Source: CAZGAH01 sp964523295 (lineage in GTDB: Bacteria > Desulfobacterota > Desulfovibrionia > Desulfovibrionales > Desulfovibrionaceae). Taken from it: a DNA stretch of 49,024 nt. A model generated the notes under the pieces. That model was not told where the DNA came from, made no database searches, and worked only from the letters and a program-made list of their open reading frames with translations. The stretch covers positions 1-49,024 of the forward strand of contig CAZGAH010000031.1 of NCBI GenBank assembly GCA_964523295.1. The letters run 5' to 3'. Positions 24,652-33,251 of the stretch are shown in pieces; position 1 is the first letter of the stretch; the number at the start of each line of letters is the position of its first letter. The position numbers were made by a program, and so were the translations under genes.

Positions 24652-24652
24652 C
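24551..24652. repeat. Cluster of three inverted repeats downstream of the Lon-type gene
   Basis: First: AGAGCATCTTAACTTT (24551-24566) against AAAGTTTAGATGCTCT (24570-24585), one mismatch. Second: CCCTGAAACAATG (24595-24607) against CATTGTTTCAGGG (24611-24623), perfect. Third: CCTTG-TTT-CAAGG (24629-24641), which competes with GTTTC-AAGGC-GAAAC (24633-24647). GCAGTT (24589-24594) and AACTGC (24645-24650) can close the last two into a three-way junction. There is no T-run, so this looks more like a structured repeat element than a plain terminator. Confidence 0.65.
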
Positions 24653-27087
24653 TAGCGGCGCCGTTTGCGGTTGATTTCGGCAAGGGTCGTGAGTTCGGCA
24701 AGCCGCTCGTCCACCAGCCGGAAGAGGGTCCCGGAGGGAAAACGGCCGTTCTTGCCTCTGCGACCGGCAGTACGGCCGGTGAGCAGCTCCATGACCTCCT
24801 CGATGCGTCGGACAGGAAAAATATGGAATTGGCCGGCCTCGACGGCCTGGCAGACGTCATCATTGAGCATCAGGTGATCCCGATTGTCGTCGGGGATGGC
24901 CACGCCTTGCTTTCCGGTCAGGCCCTGACGCCGGCAGACCTCGAAAAAACCCTCGATCTTGCGCGTGACCCCGCCTACGGCCATGATGCCGCCGGACTGG
25001 TTCACCGCGCCGGTTACCGCCAGCGACAAGCGGATCGGCACGCCGGCCAGGGCGGACAGCAGCGCAGCCAGCTCGGCGCCCGAGGCCGAGTCGCCCTCGA
25101 CGTGGGCGTAATTTTGCTCGAAGCACAGACTGCCCGTGAGCACGAGCGGCTTGTTCTGGGCGAACTGACTGATCAGATAGCTCTTCAGGATCATCATGGC
25201 CTTGGTGTGGATAGGGCCGCCGAGCTGCGCCTCGCGCTCCAGATCGACGATTCCGCCTTCGCCGACGCCCACGGTGCAGGCGATGTGATGCGGCAGGCCT
25301 ACCTCGTAATCGCCGTACCAGCTGACGGAGAGGCCATTGACCCGGCCCACGGACTCGCCCGTGGTGGACACCTTGATCAGCGCCCGGTCGTAGGCCTCCA
25401 TGAATTCTTCTTCATAGAGGTTGGAACGATACTCCTTGGCCTTAACCGCGCGCTGGAGCGCCGCTCCGTCGACGTGCGTCTTGCCTTCCATGGCGGCAAA
25501 GGCGGCGGCCTCGACCATCAACTCGCGCAGTATCGGCAGTTTGAGTGAAAGCTTTTTCTGGTCCTCGACCAGGCGCGAACTGTAATCCACAAGCCCGGCC
25601 AGGGCGTCCCGGGTGAAGGGCGGCAGCCCCGCCTCGCCGATAACCCGACAGAGCTGGAGAAAGTAGGCGCGGATCGAGGCCGGCGTTCTTGCCTGCGATT
25701 CCTGCAAATGCGCCTTGATCTTGAACAGCTTCAAAAATCGGTCTTCGTGGTCGAGCAGCAGCTCGTAGGTGTCGTCCGTGCCGATCAGTATCACCTTGAC
25801 CTGGAGCGGGATCGGCGCGGGCTCGATGGTTTTGGTGCGTGCCTGGTCCTGCCCGTCGCCCTGGTCCTCGAACCGGGCCTGTCCCGAGCGCAGCGCCCGC
25901 AGCAGACCCTCCCAGGCCGTCGAGTTGGCAATGAGATCCTCGACATGCAGGATGAGAAATCCGTTGTTTGCCCGGTGCAAGGAGCCGGCCTTGATCAGGC
26001 TGAAATCCGTCACCAGCGCACCCAGCTCCGACTCCCGCTCGATGCAGCCCAGCAGATTGAAGGCCGTGGGATGATCCTCGACGATGATCGGCGCGCCCTT
26101 GGTCTCGCTGTTGTCCACCAGCAGGTTGACGTCGTAGCGGACAAAAAAACCGTCTCCCTGGCCGGCGCCGCCAGGATGCGGCTCGGCGAAGGGAAATTGC
26201 GGCATCGGGGCTTCACGCTGCGTGAACTGGTCGATATTGTCGAGCACGTCCGCGCAGAATTCGCCGAAGTACGCCTCAAGCTCCGGCTGCGACTGCTCTT
26301 TCGCCAACGCGGCCAGCGGCTCGATGTACTCGGCCAGCACCTCGCGGACGATTTCGGCGTCCAGCGTGCTCTCTCCCTGCTTGAGTCCCCGCTCCTCCAG
26401 GCTGATCTTGCGCACCAGTTCGGCCATTCCACTCATCAGCCGCTCGCTGCGCGACTTGAGCCGCTTGCGTACCGTGGGATCGAGCCGCTCGAATTCCTCC
26501 TCGCTCAGGCGCTTGCCCTCCACGAGCGGATACAGCGTCAGCGAGCCCTGCTCGTCTACGTCCAGATTGAACCCCTGGTCGGCGGCCTCGTGCTCCATGA
26601 CGTCAACCAGCTGCTCCTTGGCCTTCTGGAACTTGTCCACCAGGGCCTGGCGCTTGTTGACGTAATTCTCCTTTTCAAAATGCGCCGGAATGTCCTTACG
26701 GATTTTGGCCACCGCCTGCGCCAGCTCCTGCTTCAGCTTCCGCCCCTGCCCGGCCGGAAGTCTGATCAGTCGGGGCTTGTCCGGGTCGACGAAATTGTAA
26801 ACATAAAGCATGTCCGGGGGGACAGGATTTTTCGCGGCCCAGGGCCGGAGAAAATCCTGCACCAGGAACGTCCGCCCGAGATTTGGCTCGCCGGCAACGT
26901 AAATATTGTAGCCCCTGTCCGCGATATGCAAGCCCAGCTGCAACGCCTCCAGGGCGCGCGGCTGCGACAGGGCCGGACCTTTCTTGCCGGACCTGGTCAT
27001 AAGCTCCTGGCTGTCGGCAAACGGCAACTTCTCCGGGGTCAGGCGCACGCGCATCTGCCCGGCCACGAGTTCTTTAATTTTGTTCAT
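24652..27087 (-). CDS. Lon-type ATP-dependent protease (LonB-like, AAA_32 family)
   Basis: 811 residues. The N-terminal ATPase has YNIYVAGEPNLGRTFLVQDF near residue 60, a P-loop with Arg in place of the usual Lys, which I believe is normal in this subfamily. A long helical insert follows, then NGFLILHVEDLI. The C-terminal proteolytic domain has the Ser-Lys dyad: GDSASGAELAALLSAL (Ser near 665) and GGVTRKIEGFFEVCR (Lys near 705). Unlike classical Lon there is no N-terminal LAN domain. Such soluble Lon-like enzymes degrade damaged or regulatory proteins. The ATG at 27087 is preferred: the in-frame upstream start at 27192 adds a poor, basic 35-residue lead. AAGG lies about 12 nt upstream, so the ribosome site is weak. 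The neighbouring genes give no functional link. Confidence 0.85.
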   Translation of the reverse strand: MNKIKELVAGQMRVRLTPEKLPFADSQELMTRSGKKGPALSQPRALEALQLGLHIADRGYNIYVAGEPNLGRTFLVQDFLRPWAAKNPVPPDMLYVYNFVDPDKPRLIRLPAGQGRKLKQELAQAVAKIRKDIPAHFEKENYVNKRQALVDKFQKAKEQLVDVMEHEAADQGFNLDVDEQGSLTLYPLVEGKRLSEEEFERLDPTVRKRLKSRSERLMSGMAELVRKISLEERGLKQGESTLDAEIVREVLAEYIEPLAALAKEQSQPELEAYFGEFCADVLDNIDQFTQREAPMPQFPFAEPHPGGAGQGDGFFVRYDVNLLVDNSETKGAPIIVEDHPTAFNLLGCIERESELGALVTDFSLIKAGSLHRANNGFLILHVEDLIANSTAWEGLLRALRSGQARFEDQGDGQDQARTKTIEPAPIPLQVKVILIGTDDTYELLLDHEDRFLKLFKIKAHLQESQARTPASIRAYFLQLCRVIGEAGLPPFTRDALAGLVDYSSRLVEDQKKLSLKLPILRELMVEAAAFAAMEGKTHVDGAALQRAVKAKEYRSNLYEEEFMEAYDRALIKVSTTGESVGRVNGLSVSWYGDYEVGLPHHIACTVGVGEGGIVDLEREAQLGGPIHTKAMMILKSYLISQFAQNKPLVLTGSLCFEQNYAHVEGDSASGAELAALLSALAGVPIRLSLAVTGAVNQSGGIMAVGGVTRKIEGFFEVCRRQGLTGKQGVAIPDDNRDHLMLNDDVCQAVEAGQFHIFPVRRIEEVMELLTGRTAGRRGKNGRFPSGTLFRLVDERLAELTTLAEINRKRRR

Positions 27088-27570
27088 GCCTTGTTTTTCA
27101 CCTTTACGCTTCCGCTCCGCCTCCTTACGCCCAAAACAGTCTGTCCTGCAAGAGGCAGCTCGGCCTGAATCCGGCTGCACGGGCAAGCACATGAAAATGC
27201 CGGGTTCCGCGCACCATCCATGGCGTCCTGGACAGGCGTTCTCCGCGGAGCGATACCGTGTTTTTCATCGGACAACAGTTTTTTTGTATGGAAACAGGGC
27301 GGGGTTGCTTTCAAATGAAATCATGACAAATTTGTATATTTCGAGCAGGGACAGCCAACAAAAACAGGCGCAACGCGGATGGCTCTGGCTCTCAATATTT
27401 TCAGTAAGTTGAAATTTATTGTTTTTTGGCTGGAATACCCTTTGCGAACAATGCATTGTTGCTCTCGTCCCGGTGTTCCGGGATCACGTCGTTATCGCAA
27501 ACGAAGGGCCGGGGCCGCCTTTGCCGGGTCTGGTTGTGGTCTGGTACGGTCCAGGGCTAGAGGCTGCGGC
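27088..27570. other. Intergenic region between corA and the Lon-type gene
   Basis: 483 bp, partly AT-rich (27280-27440). It must contain the leftward promoter of the Lon-type gene; no clear sigma-32 or sigma-70 match was found. On the plus strand TGGAATACCCTTTGC (27431-27445) has the GG-N10-GC spacing of a sigma-54 promoter, but nothing coding follows it. No gene seen. Confidence 0.5.
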
Positions 27571-28620
27571 CTATATCCATTTTTTTCTTCTGAAAAAGTA
27601 CACCATGGCGGACGCTATGCAGAGCATCAGACCCAGCACGAGGTAATAGCCGTCCCGCCATTGCAGTTCAGGCATGTTGCTGAAGTTCATGCCGTAGAGG
27701 CTGGTAATGAATGTCAACGGAAGAAATATCGTGCCCATGACAGTCAGGACTTTCATGATTCTGTTCATAGTCATGTCGGCAATGTTCGAATTGAGATCGA
27801 TGAGTCCGGCGATGACATGATCGAGCGTGTTCAGCAAATCGATCACCTCCTTGACGTCTTCCTTGACATCGCAGAGCACATCCCGCCCGTAATCGCTCAG
27901 TCGTTTGGAATTTTTCTTGTGCGCGAGTCCCTGGACGACCTCGCGCAGGGGCCAGATATGCTTTCTGAGAAAGGCGGTTTCGCGCTTGATGCGATACATC
28001 TCGAACATCGTTTCCTGGGTCTGGACGTCCATGAGCTTTTCTTCGAGGTCCTGGAGTATGTCCGCCATGCTGCCCAGCGAGAGCAGGTAGCGATCCATGA
28101 TGGTGTCCATGAGGGAGAACACAAGATAATGGGGATCGCTCTTGAACAGGTGGCGGCCTTTGCGTAAACGCTTGAGGAACTCGTCCCAGGAGTGATGCTC
28201 GCGCTCCTGAAAGGTGATGACGAGTTGCTCGCGCATGAGCAGGCTTTCCTGCGTGACGCGGAGGGTCTGGGTCCTGGTGTCGAAATCTATGCTTTTGATG
28301 ATGACGATCATGCCGTGGTCAAGCTCTGCATACAGGGGGCGGCGCGCCGTATCGAGCACGTCGTCGAGCAGGTCGTCATCGAGTCCGAAGCAGTCCGCAA
28401 CCTGCCGCATAAGCGTACGGTCGTGCACGCCGACGACCCGGATCCAGAGCACTTGCCCTTCCCGCGGCGGCGGAGGGCTTGTTGCGCCCGGGGTCCATCG
28501 GGTTTCAACGAGCGTTCCGTCGCCGAAGAGGATGCACTCGACACGGGGTTCGAACTGCTGGTCAGGAGCGGTGGAATCAGGCCCCTGGCTTTCGAGGCGG
28601 GTCTTTTTTCTGGTGTCCAT
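27571..28620 (-). CDS. corA: CorA-family magnesium/cobalt channel
   Basis: 349 residues, the usual CorA length. A large soluble N-terminal funnel domain (about 1-285) ends in two transmembrane helices. The first closes with the selectivity signature YGMNFSNMPEL (GMN motif near residue 313), and the second is GYYLVLGLMLCIASAMVYFF followed by a basic RRKKW tail. It forms a homopentameric inner-membrane channel for Mg2+, and often Co2+. The ATG at 28620 has no clear ribosome site, but no other Met precedes the conserved domain. It lies 108 bp after the phosphate transporter gene on the same strand, separated by a strong inverted repeat, so it may be transcribed separately or attenuated. Confidence 0.92.
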   Translation of the reverse strand: MDTRKKTRLESQGPDSTAPDQQFEPRVECILFGDGTLVETRWTPGATSPPPPREGQVLWIRVVGVHDRTLMRQVADCFGLDDDLLDDVLDTARRPLYAELDHGMIVIIKSIDFDTRTQTLRVTQESLLMREQLVITFQEREHHSWDEFLKRLRKGRHLFKSDPHYLVFSLMDTIMDRYLLSLGSMADILQDLEEKLMDVQTQETMFEMYRIKRETAFLRKHIWPLREVVQGLAHKKNSKRLSDYGRDVLCDVKEDVKEVIDLLNTLDHVIAGLIDLNSNIADMTMNRIMKVLTVMGTIFLPLTFITSLYGMNFSNMPELQWRDGYYLVLGLMLCIASAMVYFFRRKKWI

Positions 28621-28669
28621 GGGAGGGTGTCCGATCCGGTTAATCGTTTGCCGTGGCTGACGGCCGGGA

Positions 28670-28712
28670 CTGCGCGACGGCCGTTTGACGGCGGTTCCAC
28701 CCCGTCGCGCAG
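28670..28712. repeat. Nested inverted repeat between pit and corA
   Basis: CTGCGCGACGG (28670-28680) pairs perfectly with CCGTCGCGCAG (28702-28712). Inside the loop CCGT-TTG-ACGG (28681-28691) forms a second perfect hairpin. It sits 17 nt past the pit stop. No T-run follows on the minus strand. Confidence 0.6.
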
Positions 28713-28728
28713 ACGCGGATGCGCTGGT

Positions 28729-30198
28729 TCAGTGGCCGGCAATCATGACAAAGAGCAGGTAGAGCAGTCCGCTCAGCAGCATGGCGGCGGGGAGCGTCAG
28801 CACCCAGGCCAGGGCGATGGAGCGCAGAGTCGAGGCCTGCAGGCCGGACTTGCTCGCGGCCATGGTTCCGGCCACGCCCGAGGAGAGCACGTGCGTGGTA
28901 GAGACAGGCAGCCCGGCCACATCGGCCAGGCCGATGGTCGACATGGCCACGATCTGGGCGGCAGCTCCCTGGGCGTAGCTCATGCGGGCCTTGCCGATTT
29001 TTTCCCCGATGGTGACCACGATGCGTTTCCAGCCGACCATGGTGCCGATGCCGAGTGCGAGCGAAACGGCCAGAATGACCCACTCGGGCGCATATTCGGT
29101 CGGCCCGCGCAGGAGCTCGCGCAGTCGCCCCAGTTCGAGGATTTCTTCGACGTTCAGCGAATCCAGGTCCAGCTGCACGTTTCGGGCCGCGTCATCCAGG
29201 CAGAGAATCTCGCTGCGCACGGTATAGCGCATTTCCGGGGGCAGCTGATCGAAGGAGGTCAGGCCGAGCAGGTGGCGCTGCAGTTCCTCTGCCGCGTGTA
29301 CGGCGTTGGCGATGCCGCACTCGTGCGGGAAAGCTGGGCTGGGATTGGCGTCGCTCAGTTCGCCCTTGGTGAGCGCACTCTTGATTTCGTTGTGTCGTGA
29401 GTGGAAAAAGTCGCCCAGTTGCGCCGCCGCCTGGCGGACTTCGAGAATGCGGGCCTCCGAAGAGGCATTGTCCAGGGCGTAGAAGGCGGGCATGATGCCG
29501 ATGAGTATCAGCATGATCAGCCCGACGCCCTTTTGGCCGTCATTGGAGCCGTGGGCCAGGGAGACGCCGGCGCCGGAGACGATAAGCAGCGCGCGGATAG
29601 GCCAGGGCGGCGGCGCCGCGCCGTCGGGCTCCTTGAAGAGAACGGGGCTCTTCATCAGTTTTCGGGCGAGTTTGAGCAGGAAAAAGGCGGCTACGAAGCC
29701 CAGGATGGGGGAGAAGAGCAGCGAGAATCCGACTTCGACGGATTTGGCCCAGTTGACGCCCGTAGCCAGGGGCACGCCGGATGACAGGCAATTGGTAACG
29801 CCGACGCCGAGAATCGATCCGATCAGGGTATGCGAGCTGGAGGCAGGCAGTCCCAGCCACCAGGTGCCCACGTTCCACAGGATGGAGGAGATCAGCAGGG
29901 CGAAGACCATAGCCAGGCCCCGGTTCGTATTCACCTCCAGCAGCACGTCGACCGGGAGCAGATGCACGATCGAATAGGCCACGGCGATGCCGCCGATATG
30001 CACGCCGACAAAATTGCAGATGCCGGACATCAGCACGGCGGACCTGGCGCGCATCGACTTCGTATAGATGACCGTGGCGACCGCGTTGGCCGTATCGTGA
30101 AAGCCGTTGGCGAACTCGAATCCGAGCGCAATGATCAACGAGCAGATCAGAAAGAGCTGCGCCTGCACGGCAAGCGAGACAAAGGCATCCCAAAACAT
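28729..30198 (-). CDS. pit: PiT-family inorganic phosphate transporter
   Basis: 489 residues of the Pit/PHO4 family, low-affinity symporters of metal-phosphate with H+ or Na+ in the inner membrane. The duplicated signature is clear: ALGFEFANGFHDTANAVATV near residue 23 and VSLAHGSNDGQKGVGLIMLI near 215, plus the paired LPASSSHTLIGSILGVG and LPVSTTHVLSSGVAGTMA motifs. Between residues about 245 and 350 lies a soluble, helical insert (ARILEVRQAAAQLGDFF and on) placed between the two membrane halves. The neighbouring CorA could supply the Mg2+ that is co-transported with phosphate, but that link is speculative. Confidence 0.92.
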   Translation of the reverse strand: MFWDAFVSLAVQAQLFLICSLIIALGFEFANGFHDTANAVATVIYTKSMRARSAVLMSGICNFVGVHIGGIAVAYSIVHLLPVDVLLEVNTNRGLAMVFALLISSILWNVGTWWLGLPASSSHTLIGSILGVGVTNCLSSGVPLATGVNWAKSVEVGFSLLFSPILGFVAAFFLLKLARKLMKSPVLFKEPDGAAPPPWPIRALLIVSGAGVSLAHGSNDGQKGVGLIMLILIGIMPAFYALDNASSEARILEVRQAAAQLGDFFHSRHNEIKSALTKGELSDANPSPAFPHECGIANAVHAAEELQRHLLGLTSFDQLPPEMRYTVRSEILCLDDAARNVQLDLDSLNVEEILELGRLRELLRGPTEYAPEWVILAVSLALGIGTMVGWKRIVVTIGEKIGKARMSYAQGAAAQIVAMSTIGLADVAGLPVSTTHVLSSGVAGTMAASKSGLQASTLRSIALAWVLTLPAAMLLSGLLYLLFVMIAGH

Positions 30199-30278
30199 CG
30201 CTGTTTCCCCCCTTGAACCGGATTGTCATGCCCCGACCGCAGCCGACGGCAGCCGTCCCCCTGCCGGAGGCGTCGGGA

Positions 30279-30461
30279 TCAGGTTCCGTTGAACAGGTGT
30301 ACGAGCGCCTGACGGGCTTCCAGTTCCTCGGTGTCGAAGGTGTAGCCCAGCCGTTCCGCGTAGTTGACGATTTCTTCCGTCACCATGGCCTTCATACGTT
30401 CCATTTCCGGAGGATTTTCCTCGAGGTGTTTGAAAAAATTGTCAATTTCTTGCTGGCTCAC
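30279..30461 (-). CDS. Orphan Nif11-like small protein
   Basis: 60 residues starting at GTG 30461; AAGGAG lies 8 nt upstream, in the tail of glgP. The sequence MSQQEIDNFFKHLEENPPEM, then a central VTEEIVNYAERLGYTFDTEELE stretch, fits the Nif11 domain pattern (MS..al..Fl..l..dp.l, then eev..lA...Gy.ft.eel). Nif11 domains occur in nitrogen-fixation loci and as leader peptides of ribosomally made natural products. Here the chain stops 12 residues after the domain, with no Gly-Gly cleavage site and no Cys/Ser/Thr-rich core, and no modification enzyme is nearby. It follows glgP by 12 bp and is probably cotranscribed. Function unknown. Confidence 0.6.
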   Translation of the reverse strand: MSQQEIDNFFKHLEENPPEMERMKAMVTEEIVNYAERLGYTFDTEELEARQALVHLFNGT

Positions 30462-30473
30462 GGTTCTTGCTCC

Positions 30474-32936
30474 TTATTTCAATGGCCTGACTCCCCAGAT
30501 GGAGGCGACATATTCGCGCAATGCCCTGTCGCTGGAGAATTTTCCCATGCCCGCCGTGTTCAGTACCGAGCGCCGGGTCCACTCGTCGATGTCCGCGTAG
30601 AGCATGGCGGCGCGATGCTGACAGGCCAGGTAAGCAGCGTAGTCGGCGAGGACCATGAACCAGTCCCCTCCGTCGAGTATGGCCTGCACCAGGGGCTTGA
30701 AGCGGTCGGGGTCGCCGGGAGAGAAGAATCCGGAGTGTATCATGTCCATGGCCCGTTTGAGCTCTGGATTGAATTCGTACAGGGCTCTCGGGTTGTACCC
30801 TCCCGAGCGGAAGGATTCAACTTCCGCGGCTGTCAGACCGAAATGAAAAAAGTTCTCAAAGCCGACCTGTTCGCGGATTTCAATGTTGGCGCCGTCGAGC
30901 GTTCCGATGGTCAGGGCGCCGTTGAGGGCGAATTTCATGTTTCCCGTCCCTGAGGCCTCCATGCCCGCCGTGGATATCTGTTCGGAGAGGTCGCAGGCGC
31001 GTATCAGGCGTTCGCTGAGCGACACGTTGAAATTGGGGAGAAAGACGACCTGCAGGCAGCCCCCCAGCTCGGCATCCGTGTTGACGACCAGGGCCACGGC
31101 ATTGATGAGCGCGATGATGCGCTTGGCCATGAAATATCCCGGCGCCGCCTTCCCACCGAACAGCACCACGCGCGGCGAAGCGGGGAACTCCTTGTCGCGC
31201 TTGATGCGGTTGTACAACGTAATCACATGCAGCAGGTTCAGCACCTGGCGTTTGTACTCGTGGATTCGTTTTACCTGCACGTCGAAAAGGCTTTCCGGAC
31301 AGACCTCCACGCCGGTTTCCCGACGTATCCAGTCGCTCAGGACTTTTTTGTTCGTTTCGCGCTCCTCGCGCCAGCGCGTGAGAAAGGAGGCGTCGCCGAC
31401 CAGGGATTCGAGGTCGCGCAGCCGGTTCAAATCCGTGATCCACGCCGGTCCGATGGCTTCGGTGATCAGCCCGGCGAGCCCCGGATTCGCCTGGAGCAGA
31501 AATCTCCGCGGCGAAATCCCGTTGGTCACGTTGACGAACTTTTCCGGGCTGAATTCGTAGAAGTCTCTGAAAACCTTGTGTTTCAGAATGTCGGTGTGCA
31601 ATTCGGCCACACCGTTGACCCGCCGGCTGCCCAGGATGGCCAGGTGCGCCATGCGCACCTTTTTTCCCCCGCATTCCTCGATCAGCGACATGCGCCTGAG
31701 CCGGTCGATCCTGCCGGGCCACCGCGCCGCGACCTGTTCCAGAAAGCGCCGGTTAAGCTCGAAAATAATCTCGAGGTGCCGCGGCAGAATGGCTGCGAGC
31801 AGCTCCACCGGCCAGCATTCCAGCGCTTCCGGGAGCACCGTGTGGTTGGTGTAGGCGAAGACCGCGGTGCATATACCCCAGGCTGCGTCCCATTCCAGCC
31901 CCCGCTCGTCCACCAGCAGGCGCATCAGCTCGGGGATGGCAATGGCCGGATGCGTCTCGTTGAGCTGGATAACCACCTCGTCGGGCAGGCTTTCCAGCGA
32001 TGACTGCTCTTTGTCGTGGCGGCGAAGGATGTCCTGGATCGTGGCCGAGACGAGAAAGTACTGTTGTTTGAGGCGCAGTATCTTCCCCTCCGTGCTCTCG
32101 TCCTCGGGATACAGGACCATGGAGATGTTTTCGCTGCACGCCTTTTCGCGCAGAGCGCCCACGTAGTCGCTCGTATTGAAGAGCTTGAGATTGAACCCCG
32201 AGGTGGCCTTGGCGGCCCAGAGGCGCATGTTGGTCGTATAGTGATTGCCGTGTCCGGGGATGAGAAAATCGCAGGCCATGGCCCGGACCTTGGCCGTATC
32301 GACCCAGGCGTGGCGAAGCCTGCCCTGTTCGTCGACCCGCCGCTCGACCCGGCCGCCAAAACGGACCAGATAGAAAAAATACGGACGGTCGAACTGCCAG
32401 ACCGATCCGAAGCGCATCCAGTTGTCCGCACGCTCGTGCTGCTCGCCGTTGTCGATCGATTGCTCGAACAGTCCGTAATCATAGCGGATGCCATATCCGT
32501 GCCCCGGAATGCCCAGCGTGGCCATGGAATCCAGGTAACAGGAGGCCAGCCGCCCCAGTCCACCGTTTCCCAGCCCCGGCTCGGCCTCCAGTTCCGCGAG
32601 TTCGTCCAGGGTGTAGCCGTAACGACGCAGCACCTCGTCGACAGCCGGCCCGAGGCCGGCGGACTGAATGGTGTTTTTCAGAAAGCGTCCCGGCAGGAAT
32701 TCGAGCGAGAGATAGTAGACGCGCTTGGCTTTGCGGGCTGCGCAATGCCTGCGGGTCGCCACCCAGTTCGTTGCCAGGCGATCGCGCACGGCGTAGGCAA
32801 GCCCTTTGTAGAGCCGGTCTCTGGTCAGACGCTCGGAGTCCGAGCCCAGCGTGGCGACGACGTGTCGCAGTATATCACGCTCCAGCGAATCCGCCGAATC
32901 GGATCCCCCCATGCCGCTTTGTTCATCCTGATGCAT
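30474..32936 (-). CDS. glgP: Glycogen/starch phosphorylase
   Basis: 820 residues, the normal full length. It releases glucose-1-phosphate from alpha-1,4-glucan ends using pyridoxal phosphate. Visible: YLSLEFLPGRFLKNTI near residue 72, EAEPGLGNGGLGRLASCYLD near 107, VQLNETHPAIAIPELMRLLV near 320, and the PLP site EASGTGNMKFALNGALTIGT with the cofactor Lys near residue 666. The start ATG has AAGGA 7-10 nt upstream. It probably supplies sugar phosphate during carbon limitation. It is divergent from the hybrid kinase gene, and the small Nif11-like gene follows it. Confidence 0.95.
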   Translation of the reverse strand: MHQDEQSGMGGSDSADSLERDILRHVVATLGSDSERLTRDRLYKGLAYAVRDRLATNWVATRRHCAARKAKRVYYLSLEFLPGRFLKNTIQSAGLGPAVDEVLRRYGYTLDELAELEAEPGLGNGGLGRLASCYLDSMATLGIPGHGYGIRYDYGLFEQSIDNGEQHERADNWMRFGSVWQFDRPYFFYLVRFGGRVERRVDEQGRLRHAWVDTAKVRAMACDFLIPGHGNHYTTNMRLWAAKATSGFNLKLFNTSDYVGALREKACSENISMVLYPEDESTEGKILRLKQQYFLVSATIQDILRRHDKEQSSLESLPDEVVIQLNETHPAIAIPELMRLLVDERGLEWDAAWGICTAVFAYTNHTVLPEALECWPVELLAAILPRHLEIIFELNRRFLEQVAARWPGRIDRLRRMSLIEECGGKKVRMAHLAILGSRRVNGVAELHTDILKHKVFRDFYEFSPEKFVNVTNGISPRRFLLQANPGLAGLITEAIGPAWITDLNRLRDLESLVGDASFLTRWREERETNKKVLSDWIRRETGVEVCPESLFDVQVKRIHEYKRQVLNLLHVITLYNRIKRDKEFPASPRVVLFGGKAAPGYFMAKRIIALINAVALVVNTDAELGGCLQVVFLPNFNVSLSERLIRACDLSEQISTAGMEASGTGNMKFALNGALTIGTLDGANIEIREQVGFENFFHFGLTAAEVESFRSGGYNPRALYEFNPELKRAMDMIHSGFFSPGDPDRFKPLVQAILDGGDWFMVLADYAAYLACQHRAAMLYADIDEWTRRSVLNTAGMGKFSSDRALREYVASIWGVRPLK

Positions 32937-33251
32937 AGCCTTTTCCTTGCTGTCAGTGTTGGCGGCGTCGCCGCCCGGTGCAGCACGCTGCCGACCCGCG
33001 ACACCATGCCGACGTCGACAGAAGGATTGATGTCGTTCGTATGAAAAATGTGCGTCATAATACGGTGTGCAGGAAAGCGAAGCCTGCGGTTGGCAACCCT
33101 GTCAGCCGGATTTTTTCTTGCCAGAGCGGGGCGTTTGAGCGATTGTGGGCAATGGGTGAACATGAGACGGCCTTGCGGGCAGCAGAGCTTTGACATGAGA
33201 ACCGTCGGGGGGCCGGAAAACATGGCGTAGCGTCACGTTCGTCCCGATACT
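32937..33251. other. Divergent intergenic region between glgP and the hybrid kinase gene
   Basis: 315 bp. There is a short palindrome GGCGGCG-T-CGCCGCC at 32961-32975 near the glgP start, and a TTGACA at 33190-33195 without a good -10. No gene seen; the kinase ATG lacks a clear ribosome site. Confidence 0.5.

Noticed and set aside
26820..26920. Defective P-loop (Arg for Lys) in the Lon-type protease
   Set aside because: I believe GxxGxGRT is the usual form in this AAA_32 subfamily, so it is not taken as a loss of function.
27088..27400. Sigma-32 promoter for the Lon-type gene
   Set aside because: TTGAAA- and CTCGAAA-like words occur, but no CCCCAT-type -10 at the right spacing.
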